In this document: positions 37,976 through 46,705 of the stretch, piece after piece | Layout: every line of letters begins with the position of its first letter | How positions within the stretch are numbered: the first letter of the stretch is position 1 | Translations under genes and position numbers: made by a program | Assembly (NCBI GenBank): GCA_013335535.1 | Contig: JAAXVL010000001.1 | Span: 575,764 to 639,763, forward strand | Length of the DNA: 64,000 nt | Source of the DNA: Azonexaceae bacterium | Lineage (GTDB): Bacteria > Pseudomonadota > Gammaproteobacteria > Burkholderiales > Rhodocyclaceae | Direction of reading: 5' to 3' | The notes under the pieces: model-generated | The model's input: the letters and a program-made list of their open reading frames with translations, nothing else | Told to the model about the DNA's origin: nothing | Databases searched by the model: none

Positions 37976-40267
37976 ATGCCCAAACCATCTCCACGAATTT
38001 TGGCCACCTTGCTGCTGGCCTTTCCCTGCGTCGCAGTGTGTCAGACGGCCGAATCAGCTGCCAAGGAGGATAATCCTCAGACCCTGAGTCCGATTGTTGT
38101 TACCAGCGAGCGCGATCAGGCAGGTTCAATCCGGCTCGACCAGCAAGCCATCCGGGCTCAACGCGCCAATACCAGCGACACTGCCAGCCTGCTCGAAGGA
38201 ATCCCCGGCGTTAGCTCTTACGGGGCCGGCGGTATCTCCAGCTTGCCGGTGATTCACGGTATCGCCGACGACCGTCTGCGCACGATGGTGGACGGCATGG
38301 ACCTGATGACGGCCTGCCCGAACCACATGAACCCCGCGCTGTCCTTTGTCGATCCATCGAAGGTGGGCAGTGTCGAGGTATTCGCCGGCATCACCCCGGT
38401 CAGCGTCGGTGGTGACAGCATCGGGGGTACGATCCAGGTTAACTCCCTTCCTCCTAAGTTCGCCAAACCGGACGAAGGCTTTCTCGTTGAAGGCGAACTG
38501 GGCATGTTTCAGCGCAGCAATGGCAATGCACGCGGCAAGAATCTTCGTGTGATGGGGGCAGGCGAGTACTTCAACCTTTCCTATGCCGAGTCTGAATCGG
38601 ACTCGGACAACTACTGGGCTGCAGGGGATTTCAAGGTCAAATCGCCCAGTGCTTGGAAAAACAAGAGCCTTGGCCGGAAAGTTGGCGAACGCGAAGTCGG
38701 TGCCAGCGAATACCGGGGCTCGCTGAATCGCGAACTCAGCCTGGCATTGCGTCCCTTCCAGAACCACGTGCTCAAGTTCAGCGTCAGTGAGCAGAAACTC
38801 AATTACGAAGGCTTCCCGAACCAGCGCATGGACATGATTTCGAGCGTCCAGGATCCGAGCGACCCAACTGGGTTTACGTATGTTCTGCAAAAAGACAAGC
38901 CGTCTAACGTGAACCGGCTGGCGAATTTCCATTACACCGGCCAATTCGAATGGGGCGAAATCGAATCGCGCTACTTTCACCAGAAGCTCCAGCATCACAT
39001 GGACATGTTGCCGGAGCGATACATGGCCATGATGATGCCAATGGATACCGTGGCGACGACTGAAGGTGGGCTGCTCAAGGCCAGTATCGACCTTTCCGAT
39101 GCGGATATCCTGCGCGTTGGTTACGACTTCCAGAATTACCGTCTGGATGATTGGTGGCCGGCCATCGACAATGGCGGGATGGGGCCGAATGCGTTCTGGA
39201 ATATCCGGGATGGAAAACGTGATCGGGCTTATCTCTTTGCCGAATGGGACTCACGCTGGTCCCAGGCGTGGATGACCTTGCTGGGTGTTCGCGGCGGTAC
39301 CGTCAAGTCCGACACCGGTCTGGCCGATGGCTATAACGGCTCCTATAACGATGACCTCGCCTTCAATGCCCGCGACCGTTATCGCAAGGATAGCCACCTC
39401 GACTGGACGGCCCTGGCGCGCTATGCACCGGGGGCGACGCAAACCTACGAGGCCGGCCTGGCGCGCAAGACGCGTTCGCCTAATCTCTATGAACGCTATC
39501 CGTGGTCCTACAACTCGATGGCGGCGCTGATGAACAACTTTGTCGGTGACGGCAACGGTTACATTGGTAATCCGGATCTGAAGCCTGAAATTGCCCATAC
39601 CCTGAGTGCCAGCGCCGATTGGCATGATGCAGCCAAGGAGCAATGGAATTTCAAGCTCACGGCCTACCTGACTTACGTGACTGATTTCATTGATGCGCGA
39701 CGTTGCTCGCCGAGCATGAATATCCAATGTCCCGCCTCGAATGTGACGTCGACAAACGAATATCTGAAGCTTCAGTATGTCAATCAATCGGCACGGTTAT
39801 ACGGCTTCGATATCTCAGGCAAGGCAGAGCTGGGACGCATCGATTACATAGGCAACTTTGTGCTCAGCGGCATGCTCAGTTACGTGCGTGGCGAGAATCG
39901 CTCCACCGGAGACGACCTCTACCATATCATGCCGCTCAACCTGAAGTTGGCGCTGGTTCATCGCCTGGCCGGCTGGACCAATACGCTCGAAGCCGTTGCT
40001 GTGGACGAAAAGAACCGCGTCTCGCGTGTGAGAAACGAGGTGGCAACCCCGGATTACACACTGCTCAACCTTCGCACTAGTTATGCGTGGAAGCATGCGC
40101 GCGTGGACATCGCGCTGGAAAATGCGCTAGACAAATTCTACCTGCTGCCGCTCGGGGGGGCTTACGTTGGTCAGGGCAACTCGATGTCGATCGGTACCAT
40201 TCCGTGGGGCATGGTTGTCCCGGGCCGTGGGCGGTCGCTTAATATGGCGCTGAACGTTTTCTTCTGA
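37976..40267 (+). CDS. oprC: TonB-dependent copper receptor, OprC/NosA family
   Basis: The 763-residue outer-membrane protein starts at ATG 37976; an in-frame TTG at 37958 lies on the terminator. It has a signal peptide (near 1-24), a plug with the TonB-box-like SPIVVTS and a beta-barrel. The family copper motifs are present: CxxxM as CPNHM (Cys114, Met118) and HxM as HHM (His340, Met342), in a Met-rich loop HHMDMLPERYMAMMMPMD. In Pseudomonas OprC these residues bind copper. The C-terminus ends in an aromatic residue (NVFF). It lies directly after three PEP-CTERM genes with their own terminator. Confidence 0.9.
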   Translation: MPKPSPRILATLLLAFPCVAVCQTAESAAKEDNPQTLSPIVVTSERDQAGSIRLDQQAIRAQRANTSDTASLLEGIPGVSSYGAGGISSLPVIHGIADDRLRTMVDGMDLMTACPNHMNPALSFVDPSKVGSVEVFAGITPVSVGGDSIGGTIQVNSLPPKFAKPDEGFLVEGELGMFQRSNGNARGKNLRVMGAGEYFNLSYAESESDSDNYWAAGDFKVKSPSAWKNKSLGRKVGEREVGASEYRGSLNRELSLALRPFQNHVLKFSVSEQKLNYEGFPNQRMDMISSVQDPSDPTGFTYVLQKDKPSNVNRLANFHYTGQFEWGEIESRYFHQKLQHHMDMLPERYMAMMMPMDTVATTEGGLLKASIDLSDADILRVGYDFQNYRLDDWWPAIDNGGMGPNAFWNIRDGKRDRAYLFAEWDSRWSQAWMTLLGVRGGTVKSDTGLADGYNGSYNDDLAFNARDRYRKDSHLDWTALARYAPGATQTYEAGLARKTRSPNLYERYPWSYNSMAALMNNFVGDGNGYIGNPDLKPEIAHTLSASADWHDAAKEQWNFKLTAYLTYVTDFIDARRCSPSMNIQCPASNVTSTNEYLKLQYVNQSARLYGFDISGKAELGRIDYIGNFVLSGMLSYVRGENRSTGDDLYHIMPLNLKLALVHRLAGWTNTLEAVAVDEKNRVSRVRNEVATPDYTLLNLRTSYAWKHARVDIALENALDKFYLLPLGGAYVGQGNSMSIGTIPWGMVVPGRGRSLNMALNVFF

Positions 40268-40327
40268 TTCCAGGCCTAGAAGCCTGCCGGGTGTATCCGC
40301 GGCAGGCTGGTCCGGTCGGTATAATGA

Positions 40328-40352
40328 AAAGGGCCGCTCAAGCGGCCTTTTT
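40328..40352 (+). terminator. Intrinsic terminator after the copper receptor gene
   Basis: GGCCGC and GCGGCC form a stem around TCAA, with flanking A and T runs. It lies about 60 bp after the receptor stop and ends before prmC. Confidence 0.75.
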
Positions 40353-40374
40353 CAATCAACCAGAAAGAATCGCG

Positions 40375-41220
40375 GTGCAGTCATTAGGTGAAAATTGGCG
40401 CAGGGGGCAGAAATTGCTCGCCGAGGCGGGAATCGAGTCGGCGCGGCTCGATGCGCGCCTACTGCTCGAATACGTTTCCGGCTGCCGCTACACCGACCTC
40501 CTGATGTCGCCGGAAAGCCCGCTGGTGCTACCGGCGCAGCAGGTGTTTGAGGCGTTGCTGGCGCGGCGGGCGACGGGTGAGCCGCTGGCTTATCTGACCG
40601 GCGAGGCCGAGTTTCGCGGGCGGGTATTTCAGGTGTCGCCGGCCGTTCTGATTCCGCGTCCGGAAACCGAGTTGCTGATCGAATTGGCGCTCGAAAAGCT
40701 GCACGGACTGGCTGCCCCCGCTGTCGTCGATCTCGGCACGGGCTCGGGCATCGTCGCCATATCCCTGGCGCTCGAATGTCCGCAGGCAAGGCTTGCTGCA
40801 GTCGATCTGTCGCCCGAGGCGCTTGCCGTGGCGCGCAACAATGCCGGCCGGTTGGGTGCGTTGGTCAAATTTTACGAGGGCGACTGGATGGCGCCACTGA
40901 CTGGCGCACGCTTCGACATGATCGTTTCCAACCCGCCCTACGTCGCTCATGGCGATCCGCATCTTACCCGTGACGGCCTGCCCTTCGAGCCGCAAATGGC
41001 TCTGACCGACCAGGACGCCGGAGGCGATGGCCTGGCCTGCATTCGCCGCATCGTTGCCGATGCCGCGGCCCACCTCAACCCTGGCGGCTGGCTGCTGTTC
41101 GAGCACGGCTACGATCAGGGTGAAGCGAGCCGGAACTTATTGACCGCCGCCGGGTTCAAAGCGGCATCCACTTTCCCCGACCTGGCCGGCATCGACCGCG
41201 TTTCAGGCGCCCATCTTTAA
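40375..41220 (+). CDS. prmC: Release-factor glutamine methyltransferase
   Basis: PrmC methylates the GGQ glutamine of RF1 and RF2. The GTG at 40375 (MQSLGENWRRGQKLLAEAGI) is chosen because the upstream ATG-led extension runs over the terminator. The 281-residue product has the SAM motif VVDLGTGSGIVAISLALEC and the NPPY active motif (VSNPPYVAHGD). It precedes grxD by 14 bp, as in many betaproteobacteria; its usual partner prfA is about 7 kb upstream. Confidence 0.95.
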   Translation: MQSLGENWRRGQKLLAEAGIESARLDARLLLEYVSGCRYTDLLMSPESPLVLPAQQVFEALLARRATGEPLAYLTGEAEFRGRVFQVSPAVLIPRPETELLIELALEKLHGLAAPAVVDLGTGSGIVAISLALECPQARLAAVDLSPEALAVARNNAGRLGALVKFYEGDWMAPLTGARFDMIVSNPPYVAHGDPHLTRDGLPFEPQMALTDQDAGGDGLACIRRIVADAAAHLNPGGWLLFEHGYDQGEASRNLLTAAGFKAASTFPDLAGIDRVSGAHL

Positions 41221-41234
41221 ATCAGGAGAATTTC

Positions 41235-41555
41235 ATGTCCGACGTTCAGCAACGCATTCACGCCACCGTGACCGGCAATCCGGTTGTTCTTTACATGAAG
41301 GGCGATGCCCGTTTCCCGCAGTGCGGCTTTTCGGCAACCGCCGTGCAGATCCTCAAGGTCTGCGGCGTCGACGATTTCGTCACGGTCAATGTGCTGGCCG
41401 ACGAAGAAATCCGCAATGGCGTCAAGGAATACGCCAACTGGCCGACCATTCCGCAGCTCTACATCAAGGGCGAATTCGTCGGCGGCTGCGACATCATGAA
41501 AGAGATGTATCAGACCGGCGAACTGCAGCAGATGCTGGAAGGCATCGCAGCCTGA
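41235..41555 (+). CDS. grxD: Monothiol glutaredoxin, Grx4 type
   Basis: GrxD carries Fe-S clusters and contributes to their delivery. The 106-residue protein has the CGFS active site (FPQCGFSATAVQIL) and the WPTIPQLYIKGEFVGGCDI stretch of the family. The prmC gene ends 14 bp upstream, so they are co-transcribed. A terminator follows. Confidence 0.97.
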   Translation: MSDVQQRIHATVTGNPVVLYMKGDARFPQCGFSATAVQILKVCGVDDFVTVNVLADEEIRNGVKEYANWPTIPQLYIKGEFVGGCDIMKEMYQTGELQQMLEGIAA

Positions 41556-41576
41556 TTTTTCGCAAGCAGAAATTGA

Positions 41577-41603
41577 AAAGCCGGGGCACGTCCCCGGCTT
41601 TTT
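41577..41603. terminator. Intrinsic terminator after grxD
   Basis: AAAGCCGGGG pairs with CCCCGGCTTT around CACGT, followed by more T residues; the A-run on the left also suits the OsmC gene on the minus strand. Confidence 0.88.
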
Positions 41604-41634
41604 AATTTTGGCCCAATTTTCCGGTTGACCGTGG
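41604..41634 (-). repeat. Dispersed 35-bp repeat, copy 8 (intergenic)
   Basis: On the minus strand it reads CCACGGTCAACCGGAAAATT then GGGCCAAAATT. It directly follows the grxD terminator and lies between the convergent grxD and OsmC ends. Confidence 0.83.
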
Positions 41635-41646
41635 CAATGGCCGGCT

Positions 41647-42024
41647 TCAGGCCTCGGCGACCTGGAATTCGATGGCTGGGCCGTTGGCGACGATATCCTT
41701 GACCGCACAATAGGAGATGCTGTCGAGGATTTTTGCCTTTTGTTCAGCCGTGAACTGCTCGGGAAAACGCACCTCGGTCTTGAATTTGGCCAGCGTCAGC
41801 GGTCCACCGGGGCCGGCGAATGGCTTGCAGCCGATTTCGATGCCGGCGGCCGGAACGCCGAGTTCCTTGCAGGCTTTTTTGGCAAAGACCGCAGCGCAGG
41901 CGGCCAGCGAGGCGTAGAAGGCTTCCAGCGGGTTCATGAGCGAGCCATTCACGGAATAACTGGCTTCATGCTTGGCGCTGGTGACCTTGATGAGCGGGGT
42001 GTTGTCGACGACGGTTGAGTACAT
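41647..42024 (-). CDS. OsmC family protein
   Basis: The 125-residue product has the OsmC/Ohr fold. The two family cysteines are visible: one in FYASLAACAAVFAKKAC and one in SISYCAVKDIVANGPA. These enzymes reduce organic hydroperoxides by a thiol mechanism; whether this one is a peroxidase or a YhfA-type member cannot be told. The gene lies downstream of argH on the same strand, but a terminator and a plausible promoter separate them. Confidence 0.9.
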   Translation of the reverse strand: MYSTVVDNTPLIKVTSAKHEASYSVNGSLMNPLEAFYASLAACAAVFAKKACKELGVPAAGIEIGCKPFAGPGGPLTLAKFKTEVRFPEQFTAEQKAKILDSISYCAVKDIVANGPAIEFQVAEA

Positions 42025-42087
42025 GCTGATCTGCCTTGGGTTTGGTTTTGGGCAACGTCGGACAATTCAATATCGACGTTTGCTTAT

Positions 42088-42116
42088 ATGTTAAACCTCT
42101 AATTCGTTCGGCGCAA
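42088..42116 (-). promoter_or_regulatory. Possible sigma70 promoter of the OsmC gene
   Basis: TTGCGC (42116-42111) and TAACAT (42093-42088) on the minus strand are 17 bp apart. The -35 box overlaps the T-run of the argH terminator. Confidence 0.35.
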
Positions 42117-42146
42117 AAAAAAGACCGCCGGCGCTGACCGGCGGTC
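42115..42146 (-). terminator. Intrinsic terminator after argH
   Basis: GACCGCCGG and CCGGCGGTC form a 9-bp stem; the minus strand has eight T residues after it. Confidence 0.9.
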
Positions 42147-42168
42147 CTCCTGGCTACGACTTGGCAAA

Positions 42169-43557
42169 TCAGCCCAAACGCTGGCGGGCGCGGGCGATGG
42201 CGGCCTTGACCTGTTCCGGCGCGGTGCCGCCGATGTGATTGCGGCTGGCCAGCGAGCCTTCCACGGTCAACACGGAAAACACGTCATTTTCCACTTGCGG
42301 GCAGAACGCTCTCAATTCGTCGAGCGTCAGTTGCGGCAGGTCGACGCCCTTCTGCTCGGCGGCCTTGACGGCATGTCCGACGGCTTCGTGGGCATCGCGG
42401 AAAGGCAGACCTTTCTTGACCAGATAGTCGGCGAGGTCGGTCGCGGTGGCAAAGCCCTGGGTCAGCGCGGCCTTCATGTTGTCGGCGCGCACGGTAATGC
42501 CACCAGCCATGTCGGCGAAGATGCGCAGCGTGTCGGTCACCGTGTCGACGGCGTCGAACAGCGGCTCTTTATCTTCCTGATTGTCCTTGTTGTAGGCCAG
42601 CGGCTGCGATTTCATGAGCGTCAGCAGGCTCATCAACTGGCCGTACACCCGGCCAGTCTTGCCGCGCGCCAGTTCCGGCACGTCCGGGTTCTTCTTCTGC
42701 GGCATGATCGACGAGCCGGTGCAGAAGCGGTCGGCGATCTGGATGAAACCGACGCGCGGGCTCATCCACATGACCAGTTCTTCCGACAGGCGGCTGATGT
42801 GCATCATGAGCAGGGCGCAAGCCGAGGTGAATTCGATGGCGAAGTCGCGGTCCGACACGGCATCGAGCGAGTTTTCGCAGACGCCCTCGAAGCCCAGTTG
42901 CTCGGCGACGAAAGCGCGGTCGATCGGGTAGGTCGTGCCGGCCAGCGCGGCGGCGCCGAGCGGCAGGCGGCTGACCCGTTTGCGGCAATCGACGAAGCGC
43001 TCGGCATCGCGGCCGAACATTTCGAAATAGGCCAGAACGTGGTGGCCGAAAGTGACCGGCTGGGCGACCTGCAGGTGCGTGAAGCCGGGCATCGGCGTGG
43101 CCGCTTCCTTCTCGGCCAGATCAACCAGCGCCGAGCGGAAAGCCTTGATCAGGACGAGGATGTCGTCGATCGAATCGCGCAGGTAGAGGCGGATATCGGT
43201 CGCCACCTGGTCGTTGCGCGAGCGGCCGGTGTGCAGGCGCTTGCCGGCATCGCCAACCAGCGCGGTCAGGCGCTTTTCGATGTTGAGGTGCACGTCTTCG
43301 AGGTCAAGCGACCATGCGAACTGGCCCGATTCGATTTCTTCGGTGACAACGGCCATGCCGCGTTCGATGTCGGCCAGATCGGTGGCAGCGATGATGCCCT
43401 GCTTGGCCAGCATGCGGGCGTGGGCCAGCGAGCCGCGGATGTCCTGGCGCCACATGCGCTGGTCGAAATCGACCGAGGCGGTGTAGCGTTTGACGAGATC
43501 GGAAACCGGCTCGGAGAAGCGTCCGGCCCAGGTGTATTGCGTGGCGTTGGAAGTCAT
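42169..43557 (-). CDS. argH: Argininosuccinate lyase
   Basis: ArgH splits argininosuccinate into arginine and fumarate. The 462-residue sequence carries the fumarase/lyase signature [12 protein letters not shown] and conserved stretches [28 protein letters not shown] and [10 protein letters not shown]. It is divergent from the AlgZ-like kinase gene, an arrangement also seen in Pseudomonas (argH next to algZ-algR-hemCD). Confidence 0.97.
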   Translation of the reverse strand: MTSNATQYTWAGRFSEPVSDLVKRYTASVDFDQRMWRQDIRGSLAHARMLAKQGIIAATDLADIERGMAVVTEEIESGQFAWSLDLEDVHLNIEKRLTALVGDAGKRLHTGRSRNDQVATDIRLYLRDSIDDILVLIKAFRSALVDLAEKEAATPMPGFTHLQVAQPVTFGHHVLAYFEMFGRDAERFVDCRKRVSRLPLGAAALAGTTYPIDRAFVAEQLGFEGVCENSLDAVSDRDFAIEFTSACALLMMHISRLSEELVMWMSPRVGFIQIADRFCTGSSIMPQKKNPDVPELARGKTGRVYGQLMSLLTLMKSQPLAYNKDNQEDKEPLFDAVDTVTDTLRIFADMAGGITVRADNMKAALTQGFATATDLADYLVKKGLPFRDAHEAVGHAVKAAEQKGVDLPQLTLDELRAFCPQVENDVFSVLTVEGSLASRNHIGGTAPEQVKAAIARARQRLG

Positions 43558-43614
43558 GACTCTGGTCTAGAATGGGCAGTTAAGCGACGAATTGAACAAC
43601 AATCCGCATCAAAG

Positions 43615-44628
43615 ATGACAAGTATACGGCACTTTCCTGCGACTCACCCCTTGCCTGACTGGCGCAATTTCGGCGTCATGCTGCGTGTCCTGCTCGGCAT
43701 CAACGTGCTGGCTGCCTTGGCGGCGCTGCTTCAGGCGCCGGATCTGGCCGGCTGGGCATCGCAATACCTTGAACTGGCGGCGGTCGTCCAGCCGCTGCTG
43801 TTGATCGGTCTCGGCCTGCTGTCCTTGTTGCGCGATATTCTGTGGCGCCTGCCGCTACGTTTCGGGCAGGCTTGCGTGCTCGGCTTGGCTGGCGCCATGA
43901 CAGCGGCCCTGTTCTTCTATGCGGCCTCGCTGGGGCTGGCCGATAACGGCAGCATATGGCGCGCCGTTGTGTTGGCGATGGCCGCCACCGCCTTGCTGCT
44001 CGTTTATTTCGATCTGCGGGCCCGCGCCATTACTCCGGTGCTCAGCGAGGCGCGGCTGGCGGCGCTGAATGCGCGCATTCGCCCGCATTTCCTGTTCAAT
44101 TCGCTGAATGCCGTACTATCGCTGATCCGTGCCCGGCCGCAACAGGCCGAAGAGGCGCTCGAGGCGTTATCTGACCTCTTTCGTGCTGCTATGCGCGATC
44201 CGGGCGAGCTGGTCAGCCTGGCCGACGAAATCGCCCTGGGCAAACAGTATCTCGAGCTTGAAACACTGAGGCTCGGCGACCGGCTCACGGTCGACTGGAA
44301 AATCGGAGCAATTTCGCTGGATATGCCGATTCCGCCGCTCATGCTGCAGCCCTTGCTCGAAAATGCCGTCTATCACGGCATCGAGCCGGCGCCGGAAGGT
44401 GGCACGGTGCACATTGCCATCGACCAGCGCGCGCAGGAACTGCGCATCTCGGTCGCCAATCCGACCGTCGGTCAGGCCCAACATGCCGCTGGCAACCAGA
44501 TTGCGCTAGCCAACATCCGTGAACGACTGGCCTTGTATTACGATCTTGAGGCCCGTCTGGAAATCGAGACGGCCGACCATTCCTACGAGGTTCGCATCTT
44601 CCTGCCATGTCAACGGAAAGCCCACTGA
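43615..44628 (+). CDS. algZ: AlgZ/FimS-type sensor histidine kinase (LytS family)
   Basis: The ATG at 43615 (MTSIRHFPATHPLPDWRN) is chosen; earlier in-frame ATGs lie in the antisense strand of argH. The 337-residue protein has about four membrane segments (30-145) and a LytS-type kinase core. The phospho-acceptor His is in NARIRPHFLFNSLNAVLSL, and the ATP-binding N-box is in LQPLLENAVYHGIEPAPEGG. It overlaps the response regulator gene by 22 bp, so the pair is coupled. The signal is unknown. Confidence 0.92.
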   Translation: MTSIRHFPATHPLPDWRNFGVMLRVLLGINVLAALAALLQAPDLAGWASQYLELAAVVQPLLLIGLGLLSLLRDILWRLPLRFGQACVLGLAGAMTAALFFYAASLGLADNGSIWRAVVLAMAATALLLVYFDLRARAITPVLSEARLAALNARIRPHFLFNSLNAVLSLIRARPQQAEEALEALSDLFRAAMRDPGELVSLADEIALGKQYLELETLRLGDRLTVDWKIGAISLDMPIPPLMLQPLLENAVYHGIEPAPEGGTVHIAIDQRAQELRISVANPTVGQAQHAAGNQIALANIRERLALYYDLEARLEIETADHSYEVRIFLPCQRKAH

Positions 44629-45383
44629 AGGTCCTGATCGTCGATGACGAGCCGCTGGCGCGTGACCGCCTGCGGGCGCTGCTCTCCGACATCGCCGGAC
44701 AGTTGCCTAACGAAGTGGTTGGCGATGCAGGAAATGGTTTGACGGCGCTCGAAATGCTGCGCAAAACGCCGGTCGACGTCGTACTCGCCGACATCCGCAT
44801 GCCAGGCATGGATGGCATCGAACTGGCCACCCATCTCGGCCGCCTGGAAAAACCGCCCGCCGTCATTTTCACCACAGCCTACGACAACTACGCGGTGCAG
44901 GCCTTCGACCTCAATGCCGTCGACTACCTGCTGAAGCCCGTACGTACCCAGCGCCTGCTCGCCGCCCTGCAAAAAGTGCCGGGGCCGCCGCCGGATTCAG
45001 TGTTGCTCGCCGGCATCGGCCACGAAATGCGCGGCAGCGGCCGGACCCACCTGTCCTGTCACGAACGCGGCCGCTTGCTGCTGGTACCGATCAGCGAAGT
45101 GCTGTACTTCAAGGCCGACCTCAAATACGTCACCGCCCGGACCATGGAGCGCGAATATCTGCTCGACGACACGCTGGCCCACCTCGAAGCTGAATTTGCC
45201 GAGCGCTTTCTGCGCCTGCATCGCGCTGTGCTGGTCGCCAAGTCTGCCCTGGCCGGTTTCGAGAAAACGGCCGGCGATGACGCCGAGGCTTATGGCTGGG
45301 CGCTGCTCCGTGGTGTGCCGGAAAAGTTGCCGGTCAGTCGCCGGCAGTGGGTGCCGGCCAAAGCACTGGTCAAGAATTCCTGA
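44607..45383 (+). CDS. algR: AlgR-type LytTR response regulator
   Basis: The 258-residue protein has a receiver domain (about 8-120; acceptor Asp in VLADIRMPGMDG, Lys in DYLLKPV) and a C-terminal LytTR DNA-binding domain (SCHERGRLLLVPISEVLYF, RFLRLHRAVLVAKSALAGFE). It is the partner of the kinase just upstream. In Pseudomonas AlgR controls alginate and type IV pili; the regulon here is unknown. A glutaredoxin gene follows by 19 bp. Confidence 0.93.
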   Translation: MSTESPLKVLIVDDEPLARDRLRALLSDIAGQLPNEVVGDAGNGLTALEMLRKTPVDVVLADIRMPGMDGIELATHLGRLEKPPAVIFTTAYDNYAVQAFDLNAVDYLLKPVRTQRLLAALQKVPGPPPDSVLLAGIGHEMRGSGRTHLSCHERGRLLLVPISEVLYFKADLKYVTARTMEREYLLDDTLAHLEAEFAERFLRLHRAVLVAKSALAGFEKTAGDDAEAYGWALLRGVPEKLPVSRRQWVPAKALVKNS

Positions 45384-45402
45384 GCTTTTATCGACATAGC
45401 CG

Positions 45403-45924
45403 ATGCGTCGAATCTGCCCTCACTGCAACTATGCCCGCCAGTCGACGGACAATGCGCCGGAATGGCAATGCCCATCCTGCGAAAAAGCCTACGCCAAGGC
45501 TGGCCTCCCGCCGCCGCCGGATAGTCTGCGTCAGTACGGGCCGGCAACGGTCTCACGAAGCAGCGGAGGAATGGGCAAGTGGTTGCTCATCCTGGCGGTT
45601 TTTGGCGCGGCATTCTGGTTCGGCCGGCCGCTGCTGCAGCAAGGGGTTGGCGCCGCCACGCCGGTCGTTGCATCCGGCGAGCAGCCCGTGGTCGTGCTCT
45701 ACGCCACCAGCTGGTGTGGCTACTGCAAGATGACGCGCGAGTTTTTTGCCGCCAACGGCATTCGCTACACCGAGCAGGACATCGAACAAAGCTCGACGGC
45801 ACTCCAGCAACACAAGAAACTGGGGGGCAACGGCGTGCCGTTGATTGTCGTCGGCGACGAAGTCATCAACGGCTGGAACGAGCAGGCGCTACGCCACTTC
45901 TTGGGGCCGTGGTTACGAAGCTGA
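45403..45924 (+). CDS. Membrane-anchored glutaredoxin with zinc-ribbon N-terminus
   Basis: The 173-residue protein has two CxxC pairs at the N-terminus (CPHC and CPSC, about residues 5-27), typical of a zinc ribbon. A membrane helix (about 57-75, GKWLLILAVFGAAFWFG) separates it from a glutaredoxin fold with active site CGYC (TSWCGYCKMTREFFAANG) and the NGVPLIVVGDEVINGW stretch. The glutaredoxin domain is likely on the periplasmic side with the ribbon in the cytoplasm. It is 19 bp downstream of algR. The substrate is unknown. Confidence 0.85.
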   Translation: MRRICPHCNYARQSTDNAPEWQCPSCEKAYAKAGLPPPPDSLRQYGPATVSRSSGGMGKWLLILAVFGAAFWFGRPLLQQGVGAATPVVASGEQPVVVLYATSWCGYCKMTREFFAANGIRYTEQDIEQSSTALQQHKKLGGNGVPLIVVGDEVINGWNEQALRHFLGPWLRS

Positions 45925-45948
45925 CCGCCCGGCGCCAGACGTGCGGCC

Positions 45949-46533
45949 TCAGGTCAGCGCTGCTACCTGAGCGGCCGGCTCGGCAATGCGCGGTTTGGCG
46001 CGTCGGGGAATGAGGTCGTGATCGAGCAGGCGCTCGATCCGGAAAAACACTTCGTAGCGCGAGAAGGGCTTTTTCATGAAATCGTCGGCCCCGATCCGGG
46101 TGCCGAAAAACTGTTCCATCGCCTGCTCGTTGCCGCTCATCATGATGACTGGAATGTCACGCGTTGCCGGGTCGCGGCGGATGGCGCGCAGCGCGGCGAA
46201 ACCGTTGATGCCGGGCAACACGATGTCGAGAAAGATCAGCTCGGGTGGCTGCGCCTGCATCTGCGCCAGGCCGCTTTCCGCATCGAGGGCCTCGAGCGTT
46301 TCATAGCCGGCCGAGCGCAGGAATTTTTTCAGCACTGTGACGATGGTCTTCGAGTCGTCGATGATCAATACGCGCGTTCCTTCGCGCGCATTGATTCGTT
46401 CCTTGCCGCGACGTTCGGGTGGCGGCGCCTTGCTGGCGCTAACCGGCGCCGGTGCCGGGGCTGGCGCGGGCACCGGCACATGGGTTGGCGGCTCTCGCCT
46501 GAATAGCGAGCGGATTTGATCGAGTATGCCCAC
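45949..46533 (-). CDS. Single-domain response regulator with Pro-rich N-terminal linker
   Basis: The 194-residue protein has a receiver domain at about 50-175 (VLIIDDSKTIVTVLKKFLRSAG, acceptor Asp in LIFLDIVLPGING, conserved Lys in KKPFSR). The N-terminal part is Pro/Ala-rich (VPVPAPAPAPAPVSASKAP), and the C-terminal tail (RRAKPRIAEPAAQV) has no output domain. Such receivers often act in twitching or chemotaxis-like pathways, but no kinase is adjacent. It is on the strand opposite the glutaredoxin gene and follows pepN. Confidence 0.88.
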   Translation of the reverse strand: MGILDQIRSLFRREPPTHVPVPAPAPAPAPVSASKAPPPERRGKERINAREGTRVLIIDDSKTIVTVLKKFLRSAGYETLEALDAESGLAQMQAQPPELIFLDIVLPGINGFAALRAIRRDPATRDIPVIMMSGNEQAMEQFFGTRIGADDFMKKPFSRYEVFFRIERLLDHDLIPRRAKPRIAEPAAQVAALT

Positions 46534-46583
46534 GACTACCCCCTGAGTAGATCAATGCAATACGTTGCGCCAGGTATTGTTGT

Positions 46584-46609
46584 TTTGCGGGCGATTGGCT
46601 GCCCGCAAA
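46584..46609. other. Hairpin without T-run in the pepN-response regulator gap
   Basis: TTTGCGGGC and GCCCGCAAA form a 9-bp stem with an 8-base loop, in the 172-bp gap between pepN and the response regulator gene. No T-run follows on either strand, so it could be a leader structure rather than a terminator. Confidence 0.5.
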
Positions 46610-46705
46610 CTCCGGCTGCTGTCCTGCCCGGTATTTTAGAATGCCTAATGCATTTGTTCTCGAATATTTCAATCGGGTTGAACAAGTTCGTTCGGCAATC
46701 TCGGG

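Noticed and set aside
42258..42282. A further match to the 35-bp repeat in argH (CCACGGTCAACACGGAAAA)
   Set aside because: The codons encode ArgH residues (VLTVEGSL) that are conserved in family members, so the match is probably chance.
42235..43600. Long plus-strand frame leading into algZ
   Set aside because: It is the antisense of argH. The kinase starts at 43615 with normal N-terminal sequence.
44607..44630. GTCAACGGAAA at the algR start resembling the repeat
   Set aside because: Too short, and it is the coding start of a normal response regulator.
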